DNA from: RGIG2000 sp045612665
GTDB taxonomy: Bacteria > Bacillota > Clostridia > Oscillospirales > CAG-272
Direction: 5' to 3'
Length of the DNA: 54,043 bases
NCBI GenBank assembly: GCA_045612665.1
Contig: JAZKZO010000015.1
Location: forward strand, 1-54,043
Shown here: positions 33,449 to 40,557 of the stretch, piece after piece
Layout: each line of letters starts with the position of its first letter
How positions within the stretch are numbered: the first letter of the stretch is position 1
Made by a program: the position numbers and the translations under genes
Notes under the pieces: model-generated
What the model saw: the letters and a program-made list of their open reading frames with translations, nothing else
Database searches by the model: none
Told to the model about the DNA's origin: nothing

Positions 33449-36400
33449 TTAGTTTTGTTCTTCTGGCTTGTATGATGCTGGAACAACAGCCACAGGGTCG
33501 GCTCTATCAATGCTTACTGTGTTAAGAAGCTTGCCGTCGAAGCTTGTAGGCTCGTTGTCCTTACCTGGCATTTCATATTGGCAATATGAGATTTCAGCCT
33601 CGCCGTCTCCATCAAGGTCAGCTACAACGTAAGAGGTGATGAGCAAATCAAGCGCACGAAGCTCGTCTGTGTTAAAGCCTGTGATATAAAGACTAAAGGT
33701 TGTATAGCCTCTTTGAACGAGCTCTACCTGAAGTCCCTTGTCGCTTATAAGCTCGAAGTCCTCGTCAACAAGACCGAGCTTGCTTGCGAGCGCCGAATTT
33801 ACAATGATTATACCAAGTTTAATCTTGCCGTTTTGAGTCTCGTACTTTTCAAGAAGTGCCTTGTCGATTTGATATCCGCCGTCAATACCTGTTCTGTTAT
33901 TTCTAACGGAATAGCCGATAGGTGTAATGATTGCGCCAAGGGTAGCGTCGTTTCTTGTGTCCTTACAAATAGCGCATCTTTCGCCCTCACATCCTGCCTT
34001 GTCAAAGCCGTTTACGTATGCGATAAAGTAGCTGTATTCGTGTGATGAATAGTCGCGGAAGATTGATCTTTCCTCGCCCTCGCCACAGTAAATGCACGAA
34101 TAAGCGATTTTGCCAAGAGTTGCGCAGTTAGGTGTAACGGTAATTACGCCACCGTCAACCTTGTGCTCAAGGGGCTCTCCGACTGTTTCGCTAACGGTTG
34201 CTCCGCAAACAAAGCAAGCTTCTTTTATAGTCGCGCCCTGTGTACAGGTAGCCTCGGTTTCGGTAAACACTCCACCATGGAAGAAGGCAACTGTATGCTC
34301 TTGTCTTGGATTGCTATTACGAATCCACCAGGATTTCTTGGTTGCGCAATCAAGGAACGTTGCGTCGTTTATTCTGTAGTTGTGGTTTTGTGCAAGAATT
34401 GCGTTTGCAAATACGTCAATTGCATCAACGCTTTCCATAAAGATACGGGTATCCTTTTGTCCTGCAATAACTGCCTGACCGCTGGTTGTTACGTATCCCT
34501 TAATGTAGTAATATTTTGTTGCGGTGTTACTTGTAAACTCTTGTCCTAGGTCAAGTGCTGTTTCGGGAGTGTCGCCACCCTCGATATAAATGGTTACAAG
34601 TCCGTTTGCGTTATTGAATGCAAATTTTTCGCTGAGGTTACAGCCCTTTGCAACATGTGCTTCTCTTATGATATTTCCGTTTAGATTACACTGCCTTCCA
34701 ACGTAGGTAAGATACGTGTTAAACTCGTAAGGAATAGCGCTTGAAGACGAACTCACCTTTTGGAATGCGCAATAGTGAATTTCGGCAATTGTGCCCTTCC
34801 AAATAAACTCGTTAAGGGTTGCACCGTTACCCATAGAAAATACTTCTCTTTCTATTACGGTAACACCCTTACCTACAACTACAACCAAGAGGTTGCTATT
34901 GTTGCCAAAGCAACCGATATTTGAGCCACCGATAATTCTTGTAACGGTGTCGGGAATATAAATTGCACGAATTGACTTGCCGTTAAAGCCACCGATTGTG
35001 GTTACCTTAACAATTTCCTCGCCGACCATAACGTATGACGGGAAATAAAGGTTTGCTCTATCAAAGGTAGCGCCCGACGGAGTTACGTTTCCGTTTGCGT
35101 CTACACTTATGTAAGCAAGAGTCGCGGTTGCATCAAAGAGTCCGTAGCCCTCAATGTAGCACTTGTTTACAAGGCTAACGTTTTCAGCCTTGCCAAAAGT
35201 GTTACAGTATTCGCAATAATATTCTACTGCAAGGAGATGTCCGTTTACTGCGCCGTATTTTTCAACGGTGTTGGAGTGTTGCGCTTTATCTACAAATGCG
35301 CCAACCTCTTGAAGGTCGCACACGGTGCAGTCAAACTCGGTGTAGCCTATCGACTGACAGGTTGGAATCTTTGTGTAGGTTTCAAATATGTGGTTTCCAA
35401 GGACAGTGCCCTCGTTTGTTTTTACCTTGTTATTACAGGAGTAGCAGTATTTCTCATCTCTTTCGAAGTTAGAGCAGTCCGCCTCGTAATGAGTTATGTC
35501 GCTGTAAATATGGTTTTCGGTAGCAGTTCCTGTTTCGGCATAGGTGCCATCTCTGTTTGCCTTATAGGTCTTGCCTGTTTCGCAAACGTAAACTGTGAAG
35601 TTTTCTATACGGTCCTTGTAGTTAGGAACGGTTTCAACGTAATTTTCAAGCGTTGCCTCAAGAGTTTCAATATCAGGAAAATAAAGCTTTTGTCCGTTTC
35701 TGCCTGGGAACGGTGCTTGACCGCCGAAGGTAACCTTACCTGTGATTACAAGCGAGAAGTTGTTAACTACGCCCGCAGCGCTCAAGAACTCCTGTGGGAA
35801 AAGCTTTGTTTCGCCCTTTGCAACCTCGAAAACCATAAGTGTAAGAGCTTGTGCACCGTTAAAGGACGAATAAGAAACAGTCGCGCCTGCAGGAATGTAT
35901 GCCTCTACGACGTTTGAGGAAAGAAACGCCTTTTGGTCTATAAACTCAAGCTTATCGCTGAAGTTAGCGATAACACGGAGTTTACACTCGTTAAATGCGA
36001 CGGTGTCAACTCTTTTAACCTCTGAAAAGTCGAATTCAACAACGTCGGTGCAAGAAACAGCCATACTGTTGAACGCATGTTGCTCGATATACTCAGGCTT
36101 TGCCTTACAAACGAACACGCTATATCCCTTTGAGCCACTAAACGTTTCTCTACCGAAGGTTTTAACGCCTGCGCCGATATACGCCTTGTCAATGTTTGAG
36201 TTTCCAAACGTTCCCGAGCCATTTCCGCCTGCAAGAGTGATTACGCTGTCAGGAATATAAAGGTCATAGGTCAAGGATTGGAAAAGTCTTGCGTTAATTT
36301 GCGTTACCTTGTAGGTCTTTTCGTTATAAGTAACGGTTGACGGAAATACAAGATTACCGCCTGCAAACGAGCCTCTGCCCGATACAGCCGCGGTCATTGT

Positions 36401-36592
36401 TTCGTCATCAAGAGAATATTGAAGTCCTCTTGTTACTGACGGAATTGTAACTCCGTTAAGATTTGCAATAGTACAGTCGCCAAGCGTTACGTTGCTTCCG
36501 TTATCGGTTACGCTCGTCGCAGCGCTCGCACCTATTACAAAAAGCGCACACATAAGAGCGCAAAGTGCCAGGGTCAAAAGTAGCTTTTTCAT
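33449..36592 (-). CDS. Large secreted BspA-like leucine-rich-repeat protein
   Basis: A 1047-aa secreted protein. The signal peptide ends ASA (about residue 24). Two LRR_5 regions (about 40-320 and 490-760) contain IYIPDTVTRIIGGSNIGCFG-like repeats. Between and after them are Cys-rich segments with CxxC pairs (CSNF..CYSC, CTVCDLQ, CVFCG-like, CAICKD), a pattern common in gut Clostridia surface proteins. A lone DLDGDGEAEI near the C-terminus resembles a calcium loop but is not a full dockerin. No LPXTG or SLH motif is seen, so the anchoring mode is unclear. Adhesion or host/polysaccharide binding is inferred. It has a perfect promoter. Confidence 0.9.
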   Translation of the reverse strand: MKKLLLTLALCALMCALFVIGASAATSVTDNGSNVTLGDCTIANLNGVTIPSVTRGLQYSLDDETMTAAVSGRGSFAGGNLVFPSTVTYNEKTYKVTQINARLFQSLTYDLYIPDSVITLAGGNGSGTFGNSNIDKAYIGAGVKTFGRETFSGSKGYSVFVCKAKPEYIEQHAFNSMAVSCTDVVEFDFSEVKRVDTVAFNECKLRVIANFSDKLEFIDQKAFLSSNVVEAYIPAGATVSYSSFNGAQALTLMVFEVAKGETKLFPQEFLSAAGVVNNFSLVITGKVTFGGQAPFPGRNGQKLYFPDIETLEATLENYVETVPNYKDRIENFTVYVCETGKTYKANRDGTYAETGTATENHIYSDITHYEADCSNFERDEKYCYSCNNKVKTNEGTVLGNHIFETYTKIPTCQSIGYTEFDCTVCDLQEVGAFVDKAQHSNTVEKYGAVNGHLLAVEYYCEYCNTFGKAENVSLVNKCYIEGYGLFDATATLAYISVDANGNVTPSGATFDRANLYFPSYVMVGEEIVKVTTIGGFNGKSIRAIYIPDTVTRIIGGSNIGCFGNNSNLLVVVVGKGVTVIEREVFSMGNGATLNEFIWKGTIAEIHYCAFQKVSSSSSAIPYEFNTYLTYVGRQCNLNGNIIREAHVAKGCNLSEKFAFNNANGLVTIYIEGGDTPETALDLGQEFTSNTATKYYYIKGYVTTSGQAVIAGQKDTRIFMESVDAIDVFANAILAQNHNYRINDATFLDCATKKSWWIRNSNPRQEHTVAFFHGGVFTETEATCTQGATIKEACFVCGATVSETVGEPLEHKVDGGVITVTPNCATLGKIAYSCIYCGEGEERSIFRDYSSHEYSYFIAYVNGFDKAGCEGERCAICKDTRNDATLGAIITPIGYSVRNNRTGIDGGYQIDKALLEKYETQNGKIKLGIIIVNSALASKLGLVDEDFELISDKGLQVELVQRGYTTFSLYITGFNTDELRALDLLITSYVVADLDGDGEAEISYCQYEMPGKDNEPTSFDGKLLNTVSIDRADPVAVVPASYKPEEQN

Positions 36593-36628
36593 AATTTTTC
36601 TCCATTGTGATAAAATAGCATATATTAT

Positions 36629-36657
36629 ATTATATCACGCACACGCCCTTGTGTCAA
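36629..36657 (-). promoter_or_regulatory. Consensus promoter of the BspA-like gene
   Basis: Minus strand TTGACA (36657-36652), 17-bp spacer, TATAAT (36634-36629). The -35 box directly follows the terminator T-run of the upstream gene. Confidence 0.88.
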
Positions 36658-36659
36658 GA

Positions 36660-36709
36660 AAAAAACAAAAGAGATAACTGTTCGGCAATAACCGAATCGT
36701 TATCTCTTT
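36660..36709 (-). terminator. Terminator of the second SGNH gene
   Basis: On the minus strand GAGATAAC..TTCGG...CCGAA..GTTATCTC forms a long hairpin followed by a T-rich tract (TTTTGTTTTTTTC). Confidence 0.8.
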
Positions 36710-36746
36710 GTACCTAATTGTTATTGGATTTGAGGATTCTGCTCTC

Positions 36747-36867
36747 CGAATTCCGCATTCCGAATTCCGCATTCCGAATTGCGAAGTTCGACGCTTATCG
36801 AAATTCCTTGACTATTGGTTTCGAGAAGCAAGAAATTCTTTCACTTCGCACTCCGCACCTCGCACTT
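36747..36867 (-). repeat. GGAATGCGGAATTCGG and GCGAAG repeats
   Basis: Minus-orientation GAATTCCGCATTCC units at 36747-36780 and CTTCGCACTCCGCACCTCGC at 36842-36866. The latter reaches the stop codon of the SGNH gene. Confidence 0.78.
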
Positions 36868-37519
36868 AATAGAGGCTGTCAGCCTTTATCGCTTTCATAA
36901 TCTTGCGCGCAATAATCATACTTCCAACCCAGTTAGGATGAACTCTATCCCAAGAGATGTATGCAGGATATCTATGAACGAGATGTGCGTCGAAGTCCTC
37001 TTGAACGTCGATATAGGTTGCACCGTACTTTTCAGCCACTTCCCTCGCAATTTGTGCGTATTCAACCATTCTTTTCTTCATTGGGTCGTCGTTATTTGCT
37101 TCCATATAGAATGGGCTGATAACGAAAAGTCCCTTTACCTTTTTAACGGTTCTTTCGCAAACTGCCTCAAGGTTAGCTCTATAAACCTCGGGAGTGTAAT
37201 TTTCGCCATACATTGCAGGCTCATCAAACTGACGCCATACGTCGTTTGCGCCAATCATAAAGAATACCCAGTCAGGATTGCACTTTTCAACGTTGTTTGC
37301 CCAGTTGTCAAGCATATTTGTGCTTGTCGCACCGCTTTCACCTACGTTTGTTACGTGGATAAGTCTTTCGGGATACAAAACGCTGAGCATACTGTCAACG
37401 TTTCTAACGTAGCCGTTTCCAACGCCTTCCCAAAGTCCCTCACCGTAAGGGCGCTTTCTTCCTGAGTCAGTTACACTGTCGCCAGCAAATACTACTCTGT
37501 CTCCATTTTCAAAAATCAT
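36866..37519 (-). CDS. SGNH/GDSL-family hydrolase, second copy
   Basis: A 217-aa SGNH hydrolase. Block I GDSVTDSGRKRP, block II around NVGESGATSTN, block III IGANDVWRQ and block V WDRVHPNWVG. No signal peptide. It resembles intracellular acetyl-esterases of plant-polysaccharide loci and differs enough from the gene at 1459 to be a separate lineage, not a recent duplicate. Start at 37519 with AGGAG 8 nt upstream; the longer frame runs into flanking repeat sequence. Confidence 0.9.
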   Translation of the reverse strand: MIFENGDRVVFAGDSVTDSGRKRPYGEGLWEGVGNGYVRNVDSMLSVLYPERLIHVTNVGESGATSTNMLDNWANNVEKCNPDWVFFMIGANDVWRQFDEPAMYGENYTPEVYRANLEAVCERTVKKVKGLFVISPFYMEANNDDPMKKRMVEYAQIAREVAEKYGATYIDVQEDFDAHLVHRYPAYISWDRVHPNWVGSMIIARKIMKAIKADSLY

Positions 37520-37561
37520 AATATGTTCTCCTTGATATAAAATTGTTATCGTAATTATCAT

Positions 37562-37612
37562 TCCGAACTCCGCATTCCGAATTCCGAATTGCGAATTGCG
37601 AATTGCGTCGCT
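37562..37612 (-). repeat. GGAATGCGG / GCGAATT repeat
   Basis: CCGCATTCCGAATTCCGAATT followed by three GCGAATT units. It lies between the flavin reductase stop and the SGNH gene. Confidence 0.75.
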
Positions 37613-38166
37613 TAGCGTTTCTTAGAGGAAAAGCCGAATTTTCCTAAACGATTAGTTAGCTCGTAGTATTCTCCGTGCGCAAAGGCGCAGAGGTGTGCGC
37701 GATTTATGCAAATTTTGTCGCCCTCGAAGAGCCTTTCATCTACGTTTACGCCCACTATGTCGGCTAAAAACATATCGTGCGAGCCTAATTTTATTATGTC
37801 GCTTACCTTGCACTCAACGTTGATTGGGCACTCCTCGATTAAGGGAGCGCTTACCTTTTGAGCCTTGGCCTTGGTTAGGGCGCATTTTTGGAACTTATCG
37901 ACCTTGCGACCTGTGTACATTCCACAGTAGTCGGCGGTTTTTGCAAGGTTTCTTGGAACGAGGTTGATAACGAACTCGCCCTTTTCCTTGATTATGTCGT
38001 ACGAATACCTCTCAGGACGTACGGAAATGTATGTTTTTGGGGGGACTGTGTTTGTAATTCCACACCAAGCGATTGTGATTATGTTGGATTTTTCCATATC
38101 TCCACACGATACCATAACCGCAGGCACAGGAGCAACAAGCGCCCCTCCCTTTAAGTGTCGTTTCAT
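37612..38166 (-). CDS. Flavin reductase / flavoredoxin-like protein
   Basis: A 184-aa FMN-binding split-barrel protein. Family features are VMVSCGDMEKSNIITIAWCG, PPKTYISVRPERYSYDII (flavin phosphate site), GEFVINLVPRNLAKTADYCG and GRKVDKF. It likely binds FMN and passes electrons from a ferredoxin or NADH. Start at 38166 (AAAGG upstream). The longer frame adds a peptide (FRIPNSAFRI) that is only translated GGAATGCGG repeat. A second family member is at 53297. Confidence 0.9.
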   Translation of the reverse strand: MKRHLKGGALVAPVPAVMVSCGDMEKSNIITIAWCGITNTVPPKTYISVRPERYSYDIIKEKGEFVINLVPRNLAKTADYCGMYTGRKVDKFQKCALTKAKAQKVSAPLIEECPINVECKVSDIIKLGSHDMFLADIVGVNVDERLFEGDKICINRAHLCAFAHGEYYELTNRLGKFGFSSKKR

Positions 38167-38181
38167 AAAATACCTTTCTAA

Positions 38182-38212
38182 AATGCGGAATGCTGAATTC
38201 GGAATTCGGAAT
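38182..38212 (+). repeat. GGAATGC / GGAATTCGG repeat
   Basis: Plus-orientation units just upstream of the flavin reductase start. Confidence 0.75.
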
Positions 38213-38218
38213 GTCAAT

Positions 38219-38328
38219 CAACCGCCAGGTTGTATATCATCACACAAAGTGTGTATATCATTGCGCATAGCGCGTATATCATCAAAGCACAGCTTTGTAT
38301 ATCATCAATGCAAAGCATTGTATATCAC
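38219..38328. repeat. Hairpin array with TATATCAT linkers, second array
   Basis: Five hairpins (CAACC/GGTTG, CACAC/GTGTG, GCGC/GCGC, CAAAGC/GCTTTG, CAATGC/GCATTG), 3-4 nt loops, each followed by exactly TATATCAT (last TATATCAC). It lies just beyond the pth stop codon. Confidence 0.88.
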
Positions 38329-38336
38329 ACAAGCTA

Positions 38337-38957
38337 TCAACGATTGAAACGGTTCATAGCAGTCGTTATGTCGCCATTTATCATAGTCGCAACTGCACTT
38401 GGCACGCTTTCAACTGTTTTTGAAAGAGCTTCAAAATCTTCCTTTGGGAATTTGCCGAGCACCCAGTCAACCATATCGTAGTCGGGATGAGGCTTTTCGC
38501 CAACACCGAGCTTAATTCTCGGAAATTCCTGTGTTCCAAGATGCTCAATTATGCTCTTTAAACCGTTGTGTCCGCCTGCGCTTCCCTTTCCACGAATTCG
38601 AAGCTTGCCTACGGCAAGAGTAACATCGTCGGAGATAACGATAACCTTGTCGGCAGGGATTTTATAAAACCTCGATGCCTCGGAGATTGCCTCGCCCGAT
38701 TTGTTCATATAGGTTTGAGGCTTCATAATAAGCACACGGTTTTCACCGATTGTCGCCTCGCAACAAAGAGCCTTGAATTTCGCCCTGTCGCACTTAACGC
38801 CAAGAGAGTCGCAAAGGCGGTCAATTGCAATAAATCCCGCATTGTGTCGAGTCTTTTCATATTCGCCCCCAGGATTGCCAAGTCCCACAACTATGTGCGA
38901 AATCGCGCCACCCTGTGGCTGTTTTTCTATCTTTTTAAATAAATCAAATATTGACAT
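38337..38957 (-). CDS. pth: Peptidyl-tRNA hydrolase
   Basis: A 206-aa Pth with a short N-terminal extension of about 20 residues. VGLGNPGGEYEKTRHNAGF contains the catalytic His, KPQTYMNKSGEAI is the substrate motif, SDDVTL the catalytic Asp and GSAGGHNGLKSI the family signature. It recycles peptidyl-tRNA from stalled ribosomes. AAGGAG precedes the ATG. The stop lies next to a hairpin array. Confidence 0.96.
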   Translation of the reverse strand: MSIFDLFKKIEKQPQGGAISHIVVGLGNPGGEYEKTRHNAGFIAIDRLCDSLGVKCDRAKFKALCCEATIGENRVLIMKPQTYMNKSGEAISEASRFYKIPADKVIVISDDVTLAVGKLRIRGKGSAGGHNGLKSIIEHLGTQEFPRIKLGVGEKPHPDYDMVDWVLGKFPKEDFEALSKTVESVPSAVATMINGDITTAMNRFNR

Positions 38958-38978
38958 GTTGTCTCCTTAAAGTAGGGA

Positions 38979-39011
38979 ATTCGGAATTCGGAATGCGGAA
39001 TGCGGAGTTAA
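38979..39011 (+). repeat. GGAATTCGGAATGCGG repeat
   Basis: Four tandem units upstream of pth. Confidence 0.8.
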
Positions 39012-39021
39012 TCTATCTTCC

Positions 39022-39130
39022 CCTGACGCTTCCAGAGTATCCTCTTTTCGGGCATTCAGAGCAAGTTAGGCTTGTTTTTCCTGACGCTTCCAGAGTATCC
39101 TCTTTTCGGTCATTCAGAGCAAGTTAGGCT
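39022..39130 (+). repeat. 51-bp direct duplication containing an element 5' arm
   Basis: 39022-39072 and 39080-39130 are 51 bp each with a single visible difference. They begin CCTGACGCTTCCAGAG and end CAAGTTAGGCT. The second copy supplies the 5' arm of structured element F; the first is a truncated relic. Confidence 0.85.
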
Positions 39131-39229
39131 AGGCTCTGCTTTCTCCTTGGGCGACGGTGTACTTGCGTACTCCTAGGTCAAGGGGGAAGCTAGTAACGAC
39201 GCATAACGCCGCTATCAATGACCGAAAAG
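39102..39229 (+). repeat. Structured intergenic element, copy F, abutting a stop codon
   Basis: Outer arms CTTTTCGGTCATTCAGAGC and GCTATCAATGACCGAAAAG pair over 13 bp plus a 3-bp base after an internal loop. Helix 2 is GTTAGGC/GCATAAC. The core is diverged (GGCTCTGC). The 3' end is immediately next to the stop codon (39230-39232) of the minus-strand GlmU-like gene. Confidence 0.83.
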
Positions 39230-40387
39230 TTATTTCTTCCTTCTTCTCGCCCAACCCTCATGGTTAGTTTGGTACTGTCTTGCGATTGCGAGAGCACCGG
39301 AATTTACGTCGTCCGTTATTGTTGAGCCGGCTGCGATATACGAGCCTGCACCGATTGTCAAAGGAGCGATTAGGTTGACACCTGTGCCGATAAACGCATC
39401 GTCAGCTATCTTACATTCGGTTATTTTCTTGCCGTCGTAGTTGACTGTGCAAACGCCTGTGCCGATTGTTACTCTTTGACCGATTTCGGTGTCTATTATT
39501 GCCGAGTGCTCATGCACTACCGAGCCAACACCAAGTGTGGTTGAGCGAAGCTTACTGTACGAGAGCACCTTTGAGCGCATAAGAAGGTGGCAGGAGCTAT
39601 CAATATGGCAATACGGGCCCACCTCTACCTCTTTTTCGATGGTTGATGCATACACATAGCTACTGTCTATTACACAGCCCTCACAAACAATAGAGCCCGA
39701 AATTACAGTATTTGGACCGATAAGACAGCCCTTTCCAACGGTGGAGTGTCCACAAATTTGCGTATTTGGCAAAATTGTCGTATCCTTGCCGATTGTTGCG
39801 CCTGGTGAAATGACAATTCCGTCGCGCAGGTCGATATTTACGCCGTTTTCGCAAAGATAATCAAGAAATTCCTCTCTATATCTATTGCGACGGAGAATAT
39901 ATTCTCTTTTTGAGTCGGGAGTCGCCTTTTCATCGCCAAAGGAGCGACTTTCGCACTTTGCACCGCAGTTTCCTATCATTTTAAGAAAATCGTACGGTGT
40001 TGCAATCGTTTCCTCGGAAATGAGCTTTCCTGTGCCGATTGTCGCATAAAGCGCGCTTGCGCTTCCGACGGTTGCGTATGCGAGGTCGATTGTATCAACA
40101 AAGCGAATTGCATCCTCAATCCACTCTCTTTTTGCCAAAAACGCGAGGGGATGTGTGAATATAACGATATCCTCGAGGTCGCAGTTAAGCTCCGAGGTAA
40201 CGCCCTCAAGCGTGTATGATGCCGAGCGAACGATCTCACAATCTATTTTAAGATGATTTACCGCATCTGCAAATTTGCGATAGGTATGCTCATAAATCGG
40301 GGAGAAAAAGAGTGTGTCCTTATCGACATTAAGATACTCCGATTCCTGCGCCCTGCATACTACAATAAAAACCTTTTTCATAATCAT
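39230..40387 (-). CDS. GlmU-like left-handed beta-helix protein with degenerate N-terminus
   Basis: A 385-aa protein. The C-terminal 215 residues match the GlmU acetyltransferase beta-helix: IGKDTTILPNTQI, IGPNTVI, TVNYDGKKIT, AFIGTGVNLIAPLTIGAG, AAGSTITDDV and GWARRRKK. The N-terminal 170 residues lack the LAAGxGTRM uridylyltransferase motif but keep something like a Rossmann-type layout. In an ungapped match to GlmU, the Arg of the LRPG loop is Asp (HIDSS) and the catalytic His position is Glu (VHEHS). It may be a regulator, a transferase of changed specificity or a GlmU paralogue. It has its own promoter; element F follows its stop. Confidence 0.78.
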   Translation of the reverse strand: MIMKKVFIVVCRAQESEYLNVDKDTLFFSPIYEHTYRKFADAVNHLKIDCEIVRSASYTLEGVTSELNCDLEDIVIFTHPLAFLAKREWIEDAIRFVDTIDLAYATVGSASALYATIGTGKLISEETIATPYDFLKMIGNCGAKCESRSFGDEKATPDSKREYILRRNRYREEFLDYLCENGVNIDLRDGIVISPGATIGKDTTILPNTQICGHSTVGKGCLIGPNTVISGSIVCEGCVIDSSYVYASTIEKEVEVGPYCHIDSSCHLLMRSKVLSYSKLRSTTLGVGSVVHEHSAIIDTEIGQRVTIGTGVCTVNYDGKKITECKIADDAFIGTGVNLIAPLTIGAGSYIAAGSTITDDVNSGALAIARQYQTNHEGWARRRKK

Positions 40388-40417
40388 TTCTACTCCAAAG
40401 CATTATTTTACAGTGTA

Positions 40418-40446
40418 ATTATAGCACAAAAGAAATGCCCTTTCAA
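40418..40446 (-). promoter_or_regulatory. Promoter of the GlmU-like gene
   Basis: Minus strand TTGAAA (40446-40441), 17-bp spacer, TATAAT (40423-40418). Confidence 0.78.
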
Positions 40447-40466
40447 GACTAAAATCACATAACTAC

Positions 40467-40495
40467 TTTACAAATTACTATTTTTGTGTTAAAAT
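40467..40495 (+). promoter_or_regulatory. Promoter of gdpP-rplI-dnaB
   Basis: TTTACA (40467-40472), 17-bp spacer, TAAAAT (40490-40495). A second TATAAT lies at 40500-40505 without a good -35. Confidence 0.6.
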
Positions 40496-40557
40496 ATACT
40501 ATAATTTATATTTTAAGCGCACATAGTACGCACAATATATAGGAGATTTATAAATTT

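Noticed and set aside
33449..33620. Dockerin domain in the BspA-like protein (DLDGDGEAEI)
   Set aside because: Only one calcium-loop-like segment is seen; a dockerin needs two, and there is no cohesin context.
38167..38217. N-terminal extension of the flavin reductase containing FRIPNSAFRI
   Set aside because: It is translated simple repeat upstream of a good ribosome site and ATG at 38166.
19052..38328. Hairpin arrays as CRISPR arrays
   Set aside because: The constant part is only 7-8 nt, the variable parts are 11-18 nt palindromes, and no cas genes are near.
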